Source: Syntrophaceae bacterium
GTDB lineage: Bacteria > Desulfobacterota > SM23-61
Length of the DNA stretch: 5,894 bases
Assembly: GCA_003154025.1 (NCBI GenBank)
Contig: PMCE01000276.1
Coordinates: forward strand, 1,647-7,540
Direction of reading: 5' to 3'
Shown here: one piece after another, positions 5,004 through 5,894 of the stretch
Position numbering within the stretch: the first letter of the stretch is position 1
Layout: every line of letters begins with the position of its first letter
The notes under the pieces: model-generated
What the model was told of the DNA's origin: nothing
What the model saw: the letters and a program-made list of their open reading frames with translations, nothing else
Databases searched by the model: none
Made by a program: the position numbers and the translations under genes

Positions 5004-5894
5004 TTACCGGAAACTCCTCAATCGGCCCATGGCCTCGGCCAGCCGTTCCGCCGGATGGGTCAGGGCGATGCGTAGATAGCCTTCCCCGTATTTTCCGTAC
5101 ATCGAACCCGGGATCATCCAGACGTTGGCCTCATCCAGCACCTTATAACAAAACTCCTGGGAGGCAAACCCCCGCGGGATGGTGGACCAGATGTAAAAAG
5201 TGGCCTTCGGACTCTCCACCTCCAGGCCGATATCCCGCAATCCCTTGACCACCACATCGCGGCGTTCCTGAAAGGCCTTATTCCGTTTTTCCATGAAGTC
5301 AATGGGCCCGTTCAGGGCCTTCGTCGCCGCTACCTGCATGGGATAATACATGCCCCGGTCGGAATGGGATTTGATCTTGGCCATACCGGCGACGATATCC
5401 TTGTTGCCCACGAGCATCCCCGTGCGCCAGCCGCAGGCGTTGTAGGATTTGGACAGGGAATGGAGCTCCACCCCCACTTCTTTGGCTCCCGGCACTTCCA
5501 GGAAGCTCGGGGGCCGGCAGTCGAAGCAGACCTCGGAGTAAGGATTGTCCGATACGACCACTACATCATACGATCTCGCCCACTCGACCAGGTTCCGGTA
5601 GAATTTCAGGTCGGCGCTGGCCCCGGTCGGGTTGTTGGGGTAATTGACCCAGATCATTTTGGCTTTCTTGGCCACCTCCGAAGGGATGGAAGCCAGGTCG
5701 GGCAGGAATCCGTTCTTCTTCAGGAGGGGGAAGAATTCGACTTCCCCGCTGGCGAGCTTGACTCCCGCCTCGTAGGAAGGGTAGGCGGGATTCGGGACCA
5801 GGGCCGTATCGCCGCAGTCCAGGAGGCAAAGGTGAATGAGGAAGAGCCCCTCGCTCGACCCCAGGAGAGGAAGGACTTCGGTATTGGGATCAAG
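5004..5894 (-). CDS. PLP-dependent class I/II aminotransferase, LL-diaminopimelate aminotransferase-like (partial, 5' end outside window)
   Basis: The visible 296 C-terminal residues belong to a fold-type I aminotransferase; about 90-100 N-terminal residues lie beyond the window, judging by the family length of about 385-410. The frame is open to the edge, so the GTG at 5675 is an internal valine. Numbering from the first visible residue: GSSEGLFL (12-19) near the cofactor phosphate, NYPNNPTG (84-91) with the PLP-contacting Asn88, SDNPYSE (115-121) with Asp116 for the pyridine nitrogen and Tyr119, SLSKSYNACGWRTG (146-159) with Schiff-base Lys149 and Arg157, and GYLRIALT (272-279) with the substrate-carboxylate Arg275. 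DNPYSE, PPSFLEVPGAKEVG and GEGYLRIALT resemble the DapL/DapC-type enzymes of lysine synthesis, but NACGWRTG differs from the usual NMTGWRIG, so other amino acids are possible substrates. All key catalytic residues in view are intact. Confidence 0.93.
   Translation of the reverse strand, partial: LDPNTEVLPLLGSSEGLFLIHLCLLDCGDTALVPNPAYPSYEAGVKLASGEVEFFPLLKKNGFLPDLASIPSEVAKKAKMIWVNYPNNPTGASADLKFYRNLVEWARSYDVVVVSDNPYSEVCFDCRPPSFLEVPGAKEVGVELHSLSKSYNACGWRTGMLVGNKDIVAGMAKIKSHSDRGMYYPMQVAATKALNGPIDFMEKRNKAFQERRDVVVKGLRDIGLEVESPKATFYIWSTIPRGFASQEFCYKVLDEANVWMIPGSMYGKYGEGYLRIALTHPAERLAEAMGRLRSFR

Noticed and set aside
4503..5079. Plus-strand frames around the OsmC gene
   Set aside because: They are antisense to the OsmC gene and the repeat region, overlap each other in different frames, and show no protein family features.
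5004..5675. GTG at 5675 as the aminotransferase start
   Set aside because: The same frame is open to the window edge and encodes conserved aminotransferase sequence (GSSEG, PAYPSYEAG) upstream of it.

Overview
All protein-coding genes that can be supported lie on the minus strand, so the biological order runs from position 5894 down to 1. The window has moderately high GC, with GC-rich third codon positions and an AT-richer patch at 4359-4557. It carries Bug/TctC-type and Liv-type solute receptors, a LL-diaminopimelate-type aminotransferase, an ATC-hydrolase-family protein and a 10-base-period intergenic repeat. Together these suggest an uncultured Desulfobacterota (Deltaproteobacteria)-like bacterium. 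That assignment is inference from gene content; no rRNA or marker gene is present.

Region by region, in transcription order: (1) 5894-5004, the C-terminal three quarters of a class I/II PLP aminotransferase, cut by the window edge; (2) 4968-4558, an OsmC/Ohr-family thiol peroxidase-like protein 35 bp further on, preceded by a small intercistronic hairpin; (3) 4557-4359, an AT-richer spacer with a tandem 10-bp repeat, a second repeat-like patch and a plausible promoter -10 box; (4) 4358-3375, a Sec-exported TctC/Bug solute receptor with no TctA or TctB partner in view; (5) 3374-3095, a spacer that is not empty: it holds a frameshifted remnant of the C-terminal end of a second ATC-hydrolase-family protein; (6) 3094-2558, an intact ATC-hydrolase-family protein; (7) 2561-1437, livK-like receptor, overlapping gene 6 by ATGA; (8) a GC hairpin and possible leader peptide at 1322-1405; (9) 1325-447, livH-like permease; (10) 444-1, the start of a livM-like permease, cut by the window edge.

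Genes 6 to 10 look like one operon: a small cytoplasmic enzyme of the L-2-amino-thiazoline-4-carboxylic acid hydrolase family whose stop codon overlaps the start of the receptor gene of a branched-chain-amino-acid-type ABC importer, then two permease genes. The livG/livF ATPase genes would be expected just beyond position 1. The simplest reading is a dedicated uptake-and-hydrolysis module for a small carboxylate, amide or heterocyclic compound; the substrate cannot be read from the sequence. The TctC gene with the ATC-hydrolase remnant just behind it may be an older version of the same transporter-plus-enzyme pairing. The aminotransferase and OsmC genes look like ordinary housekeeping or stress functions. 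I see no tRNA, rRNA, CRISPR array, transposase or integrase.
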